Source of the DNA: Bactericera cockerelli
Taxonomy: Eukaryota > Arthropoda > Insecta > Hemiptera > Triozidae
Direction of reading: 5' to 3'
Length of the DNA stretch: 64,000 nt
Assembly (NCBI GenBank): GCA_024516035.1
Contig: CM044967.1
Location: 6,971,202-7,035,201, forward strand
Positions 45,960-56,743 of this stretch are shown in pieces. The notes beneath the pieces were generated by a model, which worked only from the letters and a program-made list of their open reading frames with translations, was not told the origin of the DNA and did not search any database. Position 1 is the stretch's first letter. Each line of letters starts with the position of its first letter. Position numbers and translations under genes: made by a program.

Positions 45960-46150
45960 CGTTGAGCCAGCTATTCTCAGACAAATTCAGGTTGGGTGAG
46001 GTTCATTTGAGTAACTGGGTTGTATGCCCAGTGAATTGAGCCCATGGTTTTGCATTCTAGCTGAGGGGCGTTAAACAGTGAGAAGACCAGTGTCTCGCTA
46101 GAAGACTTAAGTAGAGAACGTACTAGCCCACCTGAAGCCAGGCTAGTTTC
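45960..46150. repeat. Worn SINE-tail and minisatellite fragments
   Basis: aggttgggtgaggttcattt and taactgggttgtatgcccag resemble the 5S-SINE tail; gttaaacagtgagaagacca and gtgtctcgctagaagactta resemble the 30170 repeat. A further tail piece at 46320-46365 reads ggtataaaacccccgtcgtt. Confidence 0.5.
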
Positions 46151-46660
46151 CCAAGGGTTCAATATGGCTTGAAAGGAAATAGCCCAAGTTCTTACGATGC
46201 AACCATGCGATCATTATCGCACATAGAAATATGTGGTTCAGAACGAGCCAACTTTTCCACGTTGGATGGAGACCACCACACACCCAAGCTGTAGCCAAGC
46301 TGGTTACAACAACAACAAGAATGGTTTGGTATAAAACCCCCGTCGTTATACGACAATAATTGTCGTCACTTTAATTATTAAACTCAAATAAACAATAAAG
46401 ATATTTAAAAATAGTTTGTTGCCATTACAAAATAGTCTACTCAAGTCACTATACGTATGAGTCAACCCCCAGCTCCCTTAAATAAGATCCTGGAACCCAC
46501 TGTAAAATGTATTAGGAGATAAATCTTTAGTAAATCAGCGAGATGTCAGTCAACTCTAGTTGGTTATAAACTTTAACACCATGCTGAAAATCACCAACTC
46601 AAGAAATGGAGAGACTTTGTAATGAATTGAACCTATGGTTTATGAGTTATGAGAGATCGT

Positions 46661-46805
46661 TGCATTGCTAGTCAAGTCGTTGAGGCGCTAGTCTGGTAAT
46701 CCAGGTAGCGCAGGGATCCGTTGGTTCGAATCCCACCCAATGAATGAATTTTTCTTCATTTATTTGAGCGCTACCTATATTAGACTACTGAGGGTTCATT
46801 TTCTG
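46661..46805 (+). repeat. tRNA-derived SINE, family C, 3'-truncated
   Basis: tgcattgctagtcaagtcgt, tgaggcgctagtctggtaat, ccaggtagcgcagggatccg, ttggttcgaatcccacccaa. Confidence 0.8.
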
Positions 46806-46877
46806 AGGGTTCATTATTTGTGCATATTATTAACCAATAAAACATGAGACTTTGTTTAAGCAGCTAGCAAAAAGGAA

Positions 46878-46960
46878 CTCTTTAGTCGTACGACCAGTGG
46901 CAGCTAAGTTATGCTGCGCTACCCACAAGAATTGTGAAGAGGCTCTTGCACAAAGAAATC
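46878..46960 (+). repeat. tRNA-derived SINE, family E tail
   Basis: acgaccagtggcagctaagt, tatgctgcgctacccacaag, aattgtgaagaggctcttgc. Confidence 0.65.
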
Positions 46961-47333
46961 AAACATTAACTTTATTTGACAATAGTCTCTCGTATATATT
47001 CCCGCAATTTCCTGAGTAATTCTGACCTTATCCACCGCGCCTCATGCAATAGGTTCGTAAAGCGACAGCATTTATCATCATGATGCACGATAGTGTCTGC
47101 TTTCGTATGCATGAGAATGAGATTCTTATCGATAGAATAAGCGGCGTTTATTTTCCTACGAAGAGACAATTATGGATGTGGAAGAAGTGGTTTCACAATT
47201 CACATTATAACAAAATTCACACATCCCGTTTACTTGCGTCATCTTACTTTTCGGAAATTGTTCGTTTCCGTGTGAAAGAATGAAAAGGATTCGATCATAT
47301 GTTTTACAACGGGTCATACGTTTTACAATTCAA

Positions 47334-47590
47334 AATACTTTATTTATACTGCCGGTTCAAGACCAGATACTTTTGTCAGCAGTCTACGTCCAAACCAAGT
47401 CTTGTTTATTGGTTTAATGTTGAACCCATTAAAGCTTTTTTTTTCTTCTTCTTTCTTTATTTTACCTAAAAGGTATATAAAGTATCAGAATAGAATAGAA
47501 TATACCTTGTTTATACTGCCGAGGTAAGACTAAAAAGTCCCTTTACTCCAGCAGTCAAACAGGTCTTATATATTTTATGGGATAAATATT
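47334..47590 (-). mobile_element. Two related retroelement 3' ends
   Basis: 47330-47400 (aatactttatttatactgcc, ggttcaagac) and 47490-47575 (gaatataccttgtttatact, gccgaggtaagac) are similar. The aatagaatagaata run marks a simple-repeat tail on the minus strand. Confidence 0.45.
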
Positions 47591-47685
47591 GTATTGTGTT
47601 TTCTTACCAAATAGAATAGAGAACAAGCGGTCTGAAGTCCGTATACGAGGCAGGCGTAGTCGTAAGTCCTGCCAGATCATGGGTT

Positions 47686-47768
47686 TGATGGCACAGATTG
47701 CCTAAGGCAATAATCAGGCCCTTTGTCAATATTATTCTTGTCAATAAAGAGTTATTATTATTATACTA
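47686..47768 (+). mobile_element. LINE-like 3' end, second subfamily
   Basis: tggcacagattgcctaaggc, aataatcaggccctttgtca, atattattcttgtcaataaa, gag and a (TTA)n tail. Confidence 0.65.
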
Positions 47769-48612
47769 ATTATATCATGCCTCCCTTTAAAGTTGGAGAT
47801 TTATACTTGTTCAACATATTGGTCAGTCAGTAACTCGGTACATTTATGTTATAACAGACTTGCATGTTATTGTTATGCACTTTTCTCTCATTTTACCCCT
47901 ATCCGAAATCATGGCGATTCATACATTTCTATAACGTATAAAGTATTTTTTATAACGTATTGGGTATAAAGTATTTTTTGCAAATACTCTGGGACAAACG
48001 GAACTTCCTTCAGCTCTCAATTTCCTGTCCTTGACTACCTAAAAAAAGGCGCCGCGCCGTCTAAACAGTATGATAATTTAATGACGGCTGAAAATTTAAT
48101 AAATCCATCATCACTCGTCACACATGCTTCAAGCGCGTGCAGCACAGCACATGTTTCTTCGGTTAAGTTTGCTACATTTAAACTTTACCCATTAAAACCA
48201 GCCTCAAAGTTGTGATATTGACAAACTTTGCTTCCCGTCATGAAACGCAAAGTTAATACATCACTTTGTAACAAATGTTTTTATCTTTCCAACACTCTCT
48301 CACAGGAACGTCTGAGATTTCCAGAATACTGAATCACGTTCGCGAAACTTTTGCAGTTCCAGTTTTTGTTTTCAATTTCGCCGTCAGTGTGGAACTTGCC
48401 GTCTAATTTGGGCACTATGATGTCCGACGTGTTGTGACGAACACGGTCAAACAGAGAAGTAGAAGAAGAGGGAGGAGAAGGAGAAAAGTGAGAAGTTTGG
48501 TACCTTTAAGCTCTTTTAAGATTTCAACATTTGACTTAAAAGAATACCTATTAGGAACCATTTAAAGAGCCATAATAATAAAAGCATGCCTTATATAACA
48601 GCGATCGTAAAA
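47769..48612. other. Unassigned spacer
   Basis: No gene recognised; ordinary mixed-composition sequence. Confidence 0.3.
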
Positions 48613-48941
48613 CAGTGGTCTGCGATGGTCTAGTTGGTGGTCCCCGGAGGCATTTCGGAGATCAAGCCGAAAAAGTCATATTTTACACATTATACTATAA
48701 TGTCACGTAAAAACAAAAATCTATCCAAGAGAAAAATGTTATTTAAAAAAAAAAAATCTAAACAAATAATCAGACCAAGTTTCCTCTATGTATGTACCAA
48801 ATGTCAAAGTCCCAAGTAGCCTCATTTTCCCATAATAGGTATGTTCAAGAATTAAAAAAGAAACCATATTTCGGTGGTGATGGTCCGCTATTTTTTTGAT
48901 GAGTTAGTAGTCCGTAGGCCTCAAAAGTTTGGCGACCGCTG
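48613..48941. mobile_element. hAT-like non-autonomous element, worn
   Basis: Left end cagtggtctgcgatggtcta, right end aaaagtttggcgaccgctg; the termini pair as imperfect hAT-type inverted repeats. Flanking octamers match at only 5 of 8 positions. Confidence 0.55.
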
Positions 48942-48961
48942 TTCTATAAAAATATGGTTTT

Positions 48962-49103
48962 GGGCCTAGTTATAAAACAAAATTTAATTTAAGATAGGCC
49001 AGACTGTCCTCAAGTGAAACTATAGTCCGCTGTGATTGGTTGAAACTCCAACTTGAGGGACTGGCTTATCTTTGTTGTATTCCTATTTTATAATTCGCCC
49101 CTA
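48962..49103. mobile_element. GGGCCGAATTATAAAA-family MITE
   Basis: Left gggcctagttataaaacaaa, right ctattttataattcgcccct; interior aagataggccagactgtcct inverted as gagggactggcttatctttg. Confidence 0.7.
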
Positions 49104-49714
49104 AAAGAGCCAAAATAAGTTTAGTGTCTATGCTTTAAAGGTCGAGTGGTCGAGGGGAGTCTTTTACGTGGAACCAAAATTTAAGTCTGAAATTATGGAT
49201 TGCATTGTCACTGGATCAATCTTGAACTTCGTTGGACATTAGTTTAAGTTTAGTAAATGTGACATCACTCTCGACTAGTCGTGACTCATAACATGCAAAA
49301 AATGGGCCTTACGAAACGTGCAATGTTTATTATTAAAATTCTATTATTTATGAACTTTGATTAGGTCAGAAGGTGTCTATTCTTTTTGTTCTAATAATTA
49401 AGGAGAAAAAAAAATTAAATATTCGCCCTGAAAATGAGCTTGATTCAAACTTATTCATTTCCGGAGATTTCGTAGCACCCTGTACCATTGTGTTTTTAAC
49501 TCGACGCTTATTGTAATTATAAAATATATTACAAGTACGAAGAATTAATAAAAGGAAAGTTAAACCTAACATTATGCTTGAAGTTTTTCACTGTAATACC
49601 TACTCGGGAGCTTCTAACTAAACATGATGTTTAGGGTGGAGCAAACTTCTGTTTGAATGCAGATTGAAAATGAAGGAGAAAGCCAAAATGCTATCAGCTA
49701 ATTTGGGAAGAAAT

Positions 49715-49858
49715 CGACCTCAGTAGCTTGATCAATGAGGCTGCGGACTTGTAAACTGGAGGTCAATGGTTCAAGTCCCGGTTTCAGCGTAGATTTAGTA
49801 AAGCGAGTTTGAGTAGTTGTGGTATCACGAAAGTGATGAACACAAACATGATAACTTT
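49715..49858 (+). repeat. tRNA-derived SINE, family B, full length
   Basis: cgacctcagtagcttgatca, atgaggctgcggacttgtaa, atggttcaagtcccggtttc, agcgtagatttagtaaagcg, tatcacgaaagtgatgaaca. Confidence 0.85.
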
Positions 49859-50206
49859 TAATTTTAGAAGAAGTTACTAAAGCTCATGGTGTATTTTTTT
49901 ACCTAAATAGGAAGCAAGCATTCGTAAGACCGGCCACTTCGCAAGACAGGCATGGTCGTAAAAGATGAAATTTAAAAGGACATCTCCAGTTTTTAAGTTG
50001 GGAATTTCCTAGTAATATTTTCTATGTACCTACTGTCAAACGAATCTAGATTCCAAATTTCAAGTTGTCCTTTGAGTCCTTTCTTCCAATTCAGCCATTT
50101 TTGAATATCGTTGTTACGTATCAGTATCTCTTATTTTAAACTAATAATAGTTAGAAATAAGAGTTGAAATTTGAAATCCATGCCAAAGATATTTTCTTCC
50201 ACATCT

Positions 50207-50432
50207 TAGGGCCGAATTATATGATTAGAGTATCCATACCGTAAGTCAGACAATTAAAATAATAATCAAATTTTCAGTAAGAATAATGTAATGGAATATT
50301 TACCTACTAAAAGTGACATTATTAAAACAAAACTTGATCATGGCTGGTGCTAATTAGCCTAAGGCATTCTCTTCTAACATGAGAGACGGTCTGTCTTGTC
50401 GCTGATGCAATCTTATTTTACAATTCGGCCTA
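50207..50432. mobile_element. GGGCCGAATTATAAAA-family MITE, divergent
   Basis: Left tagggccgaattatatgatt, right cttattttacaattcggcct a. Interior only partly like other copies (gtctgtcttgtcgctgatgc). Confidence 0.55.
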
Positions 50433-50449
50433 TGACTAAAAAAAAAAAA

Positions 50450-50535
50450 AAATAGTAGGTAAAAATATTATTGTAAATTGTGAAAAATGTTTATGTATAA
50501 ATATCACAATAAATATTTGAATTGAATTGAATGAC
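50450..50535 (+). mobile_element. LINE-like 3' tail with (TTGAA)n end
   Basis: tgtataaatatcacaataaa, tatttgaattgaattgaatg: aataaa plus a pentamer-type tail. Confidence 0.45.
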
Positions 50536-51482
50536 TCGTACTTCCTAGTGACTTGACATTTCCTCTGGCTCTCCTGACCCATATCAACCCTAAACACCAT
50601 CTAATCCAACATTTCACCCTTCTTTTCATTCTCTTGTTATTAAATTAGAAGACGCTCCCCCCCAAGAAAATTCTCGTTCTTTTGTTTCTCCTCGCCTTGC
50701 GCGCTCCGAAAATTTCATAGAATTATCAAAGTGATGTGGCCACTTGAAAAATAATTTTATTAAATCATAAATTAAATTGTTAGTCGACCGAGTTTCAATT
50801 TTGAAATTTTCGAGACAAGATTTATTTTGAAAGTTGATGCTCTGGCATGAGTTCCTACCAATTTTTCCTTGAGTAAATATAATTACCGTGATATTTCATA
50901 GATAGGCATCTATTACAGCTATGTATTATGTTTTATTAGAAGTACAATAAGGCATGGTCGTACACACCAGAAGACATTGATGTTATAAGAAGTCTCATAA
51001 TGCTGTGCTACTCACTATGTTGTAACATAGTGACTCAAAGAAAATCAACAAGAAGAAACTTAACTTCTGATATTGGGTGATCGGTGTTATCTAGATTTAA
51101 AGCATTATTGGTGACGTCTCGTTAAATATAATCTCAAGGGGTTTTTAGTCTATAAAACCCCTCCAAAGTTGTAAGTTTCAAAGTTGAACAAATTACATGT
51201 GCCCATCAATGTTATACGGGCTAGTTTCTGCTCCCACTCTACTCTTTCTTGATTGATGACTTTGGATTCCTCGATTCTTTGAGCATCATCATTTTTCTAA
51301 CCGTTTAACACTTTTCATATTATTTCCTGTTAACGAGAGAAGTCAACAACAACAAAAAAGTAACACCTTTCGTAACTTAAGTTGATGGAAATGAAAAAAA
51401 ATAATAGTAGCTTCTCTGTGAATTGATTAAAAAGAGTAGAGATCTCTTTATATTCTAAATCGCCATTGGTAGTTTCACGGTT
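50536..51482. other. Unassigned spacer
   Basis: No recognised feature. Confidence 0.3.
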
Positions 51483-51640
51483 ATTATTATTATTTATCAC
51501 TTTATTGGTAAACTACATGATACATTCTGCAACATAGGACATGAAATGAAAAGAATACAATATAGAATATGTAGTGAACCAAGGGGCGAGGTTAAAGCCT
51601 GTGCCTTTCTCTTCCACCGAACCCCATCGGTTATTGCAAC
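51483..51640 (-). mobile_element. LINE-like 3' end, third subfamily
   Basis: The reverse strand reads cgatggggttcggtggaaga, gaaaggcacaggctttaacc, tcgccccttggttc, later accaataaagtgataaataa and an (ATA)n tail. Confidence 0.5.
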
Positions 51641-51745
51641 AACACTGTTAGTCCTGAATTTCATAGGACTAGATTTTAGTCGGTCATTACAAGTCTGCAC
51701 TTCTCAGGGTGCATTTATCGGTTTTATTACACTTATTACATTCAG

Positions 51746-52043
51746 GTAGTCACAGCAGCAGAGTGAGTTAGGCATTGCCCGCATGATGACCTGGGTTCGA
51801 TCCCCAGCGGTACAGGAATTTATCTGCTCTATACTTGGATGTTCGGGGTCCACTCATACCTCGTCAGGAAAAATGAGTATTTACTTGTCTGAGTAACGAC
51901 CAGTGGCGGCATTACCAGAGTAAAAAGAAATTAATGTAATAGAATAATTCGAAATGTGAAGGAGGCTCTTGCTAATGCTGCGCTACACACAAAATTGTGA
52001 AGAGGCCTCGTGTTTCACCACAAATAAAATCATACATACATAC
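51746..52043 (+). repeat. tRNA-derived SINE, family E, full length with target duplication
   Basis: gtagtcacagcagcagagtg, ttaggcattgcccgcatgat, gacctgggttcgatccccag, tctgctctatacttggatgt, gaccagtggcggcattacca, gaggcctcgtgtttcaccac and a (catac)n end. acacttattacattcag (51729-51745) and acacttgttacattcag (52044-52060) match at 16 of 17. Confidence 0.9.
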
Positions 52044-52609
52044 ACACTTGTTACATTCAGCAGGATGATAAATCAAAATCACTAATCAACTAACCAGTGC
52101 TGTTGGTGTGTCTACCAATGACATGCTTAATGGCAATACAAATAATATTGGAAGTTAACCATTGACTAAAATTAATTCTTGATTAAAGAAAATCAATTGA
52201 TTAGTGTGACAATTGATAAACGCACACTTGAACCACTTGACTACCAAAGCACGTAGATTTTCATCTTGTTCGGGCAATGAAACAAGAGAAAAAATAGTTA
52301 TTTCTCAAAATTCAAAGAATACTTAACACAAACAGCATTTGCAAAGGATCAACAACTGTACCGTCTTTATAGTTTTTATGCCACTAGAATGCAAACAGAA
52401 AAGGCAACTAAGAGAATACGGAGAACTTGGGAAAAAAGGATATCACATGACGAGGAGGGGGATGGAAGAAAAAGGAGAGAAATTACAAGACAAATCCCAT
52501 CGGTTCACAGGTGCTGAATTTAAAAATATATCTCCTCGGTATTGCTGTTATCCTCCGAGCTTTCAGTACAAGGTGTAAGAAAACTTTCCATTTCTTATTA
52601 GATATAAGG

Positions 52610-52710
52610 GTTGGGTGGCAGAGATTGCCATAGGCAATAAATACGCCCTTTTTACATTTATTGTAATTTCTTACTTTAATGTCAAATAAAGTCTTCTTAT
52701 TATTATTATA
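52610..52710 (+). mobile_element. LINE-like 3' end
   Basis: gggttgggtggcagagattg, ccataggcaataaatacgcc, aatgtcaaataaagtcttct and an (ATT)n tail. Confidence 0.65.
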
Positions 52711-54057
52711 TAACTAGTCGTTTCTCCAAGCTGCACAACGGAATGAAATTTAAAATCTTCAATAGCAAGGCCGTAATTCCGCTCCATAAAAACGCTGTAA
52801 TAACAACAATGTTTTTTCGAGTTTTGATTAACATTGATGTAAGGCAAATATGCCGAAAAATTAGGGCCGGGTTACATAAAAATTATCGGAGTAAACCCCT
52901 ATTATTTTTTTGTTCTAAGAAAAATTATATCTTTTTATCTAACAATCCATAGGAGTGGCCCCTGCGGCCGCTTTTAGTGGCCCTGCGACCTATTTTAAAG
53001 AAAAGTTTCGTGGTACATAAAATCAACTTCCAAACCAAATTTTTGAAGTCTCATAGCTCTTACCGTTCTTGAAATATCCTATTGACGTACAGACCAATGG
53101 GCGAAAACAACTTTTTGGTATCCTGATATCGTCCAGAAATATGACAAAATGGGTAGATCAAATATTCGACGAATACAATAGGTACTTTCCTTTAACATAA
53201 GGAACGTAAAAAAAAAAAATCTCAAGATCGCCAACACCCTATGCTATGTTACATGTGAATATAAAGCATTTCTTTTTCCTCTCTTATCACATAGATTGGA
53301 TGGCTACTTGTCAGTCTTACACTCGCTGATCCTCGGGACTATTTCCCACTTCTCACTCTGCTTATCTGGAAACTTTCGTTCCTCGTTATTTCTATTCAAA
53401 GCCCTTTCCGAGGGGAGGGGATAATCTCGCATCAATCCATCACATATGTGTAAATTTGGATTTAACCTTTCAGATGTGTTCGGTCAGTTAGGATCTTCGT
53501 AATTCGCCCGAGTATACGGGTAAAAGTTACGAAGAACAGACACGGCTTTGCACAACTTTTTCTGTACGTGTGTGAGAGAGTATGTGTCTTCTTTCCCTCT
53601 CCCATTTTTTGTAATAAAAAAAAAATAATATTATGTATTCGTACAAAAATATTATGTATCTAAGAAATCTACATCTAAAACAAATATAAGTATATCTAAA
53701 AATGCCCGTACCTATTAGTAAAAGGCCATTTTGGAGATACATTGGTGAGTGTATCCCCGGGCTTGGTAAGTAAAAAAAATACTTGGTTAAATTTTGACAA
53801 AGTTGAAGGCTGTATATGTGTACGGGTGCAACGACATATTATTTCGCCAAATAACACTACATTTTGAGAATCGGATGAGTGCACTAGAACATAATAAAAA
53901 TAATGAATTTATTTGTTTCTCAAATGTACATCTAACCTTCTAATTTTCCCTCTAAGTACTTCGTGTACTTTTAGGGAAGACCAAATAATTATAATAGGTT
54001 AACATGTCTCTATCTGGTATCCGCATTGATAGTGGATTTTATTAAGGCCCTTGTCGT
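52711..54057. other. Spacer with a worn dispersed repeat
   Basis: 52930-53110 (ggcccctgcggccgctttta, gaagtctcatagctcttacc) resembles the dispersed repeat at 41826 and 49930. No gene. Confidence 0.35.
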
Positions 54058-54215
54058 GTAATGTAAACAATCCCGCTGATGGATCGGATCCCACCCGGTG
54101 CTTGGATTTTTCCTCATACACTTGAGTATGTGACAACATAATAAGAAAACTGTGAGGTAGTTGTTCGAAAATGCCTGGAGCATTAACCCCACCTAGTGAT
54201 CATCACCTTCCATTC
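54058..54215 (+). repeat. tRNA-derived SINE, family C, worn and 5'-truncated
   Basis: ggatcggatcccacccggtg, tttttcctcatacacttgag, gtgaggtagttgttcgaaaa, gagcattaaccccacctagt. Confidence 0.65.
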
Positions 54216-54757
54216 AAGGGTAGTTGTTTACAGTCAACTTTGGTTGGCTCGTCCGGAAATACATATTCTTATGTGCAATCAACCCTTGTGAGAACTTGGT
54301 CTATTTCTTTAAAAGTCATTAAAATAAACAAAGCATCATCTCTTGATGTAATCACAGTCGACTTTAGATCTAAATTTCATTTATCATGAATGTGACGAAA
54401 AGAAGCTCTCATCACAATGGCTGGATCACTCTCAACTTATTTCCATATTCATAAAAATGTTCAAACCCCCTCGTCAAAATATGCATAGTATGAAATACTT
54501 TCTTTTTCAAACAAAACCTTCATTTCCGGAATATATTCGTTTCTCTCTGACATGTTGAAGAGTAAATCCCGAACGATCCTCATGGACGTTATAGAGCTAA
54601 TCTTGGCACATTCAGAAATATATTCCCTTGTATTCAAGTTTAAGAGATGGAAATTTCATCTTCGAAAATCTATATGGAAAAGAATACAATTCACGGCTGC
54701 AGAGTGGAGGAGGATAAGTCAATACAATTCAAACCTCACCACCAGAAGCAAATTTGT

Positions 54758-54938
54758 TGTTCTTATAATAATAATACTTTTTATTGGAAGGTAACCACCA
54801 GGCGAGGTTAATGCTATCAGCATTTTCTACCACCAAACCCTCAGTCTTATTGTTATTTGGTCACAAACTCAAATTAATAAGGAAAAATTCATGCATTGCC
54901 CACCCAATGCAAGAATTCTAACCAACGAACTCTGGGAA
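54758..54938 (-). repeat. tRNA-derived SINE, family C
   Basis: ctttttattggaaggtaacc, accaggcgaggttaatgcta, agcattttctaccaccaaac, aattaataaggaaaaattca, tgcattgcccacccaatgca. Confidence 0.75.
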
Positions 54939-55180
54939 AAAATCGAAACAAAATCCGCGATTTTATCCTAGAAAAATCAGGTCTCTGTTTTTCATCAACC
55001 AGGCCCCAATCAGTCATTATTATCTGGTACCTTACTCACAGATTGACTTTTTGGGCACATAATCACTTGTTTTCTATAATAAAAGGACCGATAGTGGACA
55101 TTTGGTTAAGGTTTAAGGTACTAGCCTGGTAATTCAAATAGCGTAGATTTATTTATTTAGATTTATTCGTTATTCTAATT

Positions 55181-55590
55181 CAGCGGTTCCCAATCGTTGT
55201 GGGCCGCGGGCAGCTCTCGCTACTGGGCCGCGGATGCTGGCCGAAACTCAAGAAAGAATATTAACCCAGATGGGGCTGACTTCCTTCCAGAAGAACGCTT
55301 CAAAGGTACTACGTTGTGGATTTTTCTAATTAATTCAACTTGTTGGGGATAGTTGGCGACACCTCAAACTCTTTTTTTAGAGTCCGAGTGATAAGTTGAC
55401 ACCACTTTTATTTTGATTTTTTCTTGCGGGTGAAAGTTTGGATAGCTGTAAATTTCAATGGATGAACGAGACAAAAAATTTCACGGCGTTATCTGGGTTA
55501 AAATAGTGCAAATTAAGTACGGGATGGGGGCCGCAAAATTGTTTTAAAAATATTATTGGTCCCCCAAGCTATAAAGGTTGGGAACCGCTG
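55181..55590. mobile_element. hAT-like MITE with perfect 8-bp target duplication
   Basis: Left end cagcggttcccaatcgttgt, right end aaaggttgggaaccgctg. ttctaatt at 55173-55180 and 55591-55598 is identical. 410 bp, with the internal repeat gggccgcgg; no transposase frame. Confidence 0.92.
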
Positions 55591-55657
55591 TTCTAATTTA
55601 TTTAGACCTTCAACAAGGGGTAATTATAGTAGTAGTCCACCTATTCCTCATGGTTAA

Positions 55658-55807
55658 CACTTAGACGACCGGCATGGTTTTTAGTGAATTCTCCCGTGGG
55701 ACCGGCGATGTTTAAACGTAGTGCATTTGTGTACCACCGGTGGTACACCCGGTCCATTCCGCACAGACACGCGTGTACCACCGGTGGTACACGCGGTCGC
55801 CTAAGTG
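55658..55807. mobile_element. piggyBac-like MITE with TTAA flanks and long palindromes
   Basis: TTAA at 55654-55657 and 55808-55811; ends cacttagacgaccggcatgg and gcggtcgcctaagtg. Perfect palindromes of 20 bp (55729-55748) and 24 bp (55771-55794), both centred on accaccggtggt. Superfamily assignment rests on the TTAA duplication. Confidence 0.8.
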
Positions 55808-55955
55808 TTAAGGTTGGTTTGTTCTGACGCTTCGAATTCTACATTTTTACAGCTTTGTGACTTTGAACAGATACATCCATTCATTGGTAAGCTGTCGAAG
55901 CTACTCATAATATTAGCTTCGTATCATTCTCCACACCCACAGTGGTGATTAACTA

Positions 55956-56501
55956 CAGGGTGGGATAAAAGTTTGGAAACCCCTGAATATCTGTGGAAAG
56001 GTTATCTAAGTAAAATTGTGAGAAAAAAAAACTCTAACCTTTTTTTGAGTGGGACCAATTTTTTTGGCCAGCCAACATGTCGGAGCCAGGGGGGGCTGAG
56101 ACCATTTTTATAAATACGGACAGCCCCCCCCCCTCTTTTGCGATACAGTTTTGAAAAGGTTTTTCAATTTACAAATCCTTTGATATAAGTTATCTTTTTA
56201 TCGTTTACCTTTTGCGAATGGCGGCAAACTTTATGTCATGAATTGCACAATATTGGACGAAATTCTCAAACGTCATACATAGCTGAAATTTGTTCTTTAG
56301 TATTTATAAGGGTAAATCAAGTTAAATAAAATTCATTTTTGAGTACAACCATCAAGGGGGGTTGAACAAAAAAATGACTTAGCCCTCCTGGCTCCAACTA
56401 GAATTGTTTTATTACTATGCTTTACCGTGCAAATTTACAAACTTGCTCAAGAAGCCCTTCCAAAGGTATTCAGAGCTTTCCAGAACTTTTGACCCACCCT
56501 A
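55956..56501. mobile_element. MITE with mariner-like termini
   Basis: Left cagggtgggataaaagtttg, right cagaacttttgacccaccct, TA-flanked. Interior symmetrical in part (gccagccaacatgtcggagc versus agccctcctggctccaacta). 546 bp, no transposase frame. Confidence 0.7.
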
Positions 56502-56599
56502 TATAGGCAGTGACATTAATGACAAGGAATGAATCTGTTTCATGGTGGGCACCAAGACATAATTGGACATTTATCTATTTTAGATACATAAAAAAAGTG

Positions 56600-56743
56600 T
56601 TCATCACTATTTGTGTTAATCACTTTTCGTGATATCACAACTACTCAAACTAGCTTTGCTGAATTTACGCTGAAACCAGGACTTGAACCACCGACCTCCA
56701 GGTTACAAGTCCGCCGCCTTATCGATCAAGCTACTGAGGTCGG
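56600..56743 (-). repeat. tRNA-derived SINE, family B, full length
   Basis: The reverse strand runs accgacctcagtagcttgat, cgataaggcggcggacttgt, aacctggaggtcggtggttc, aagtcctggtttcagcgtaa, gatatcacgaaaagtgatta. Confidence 0.87.
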
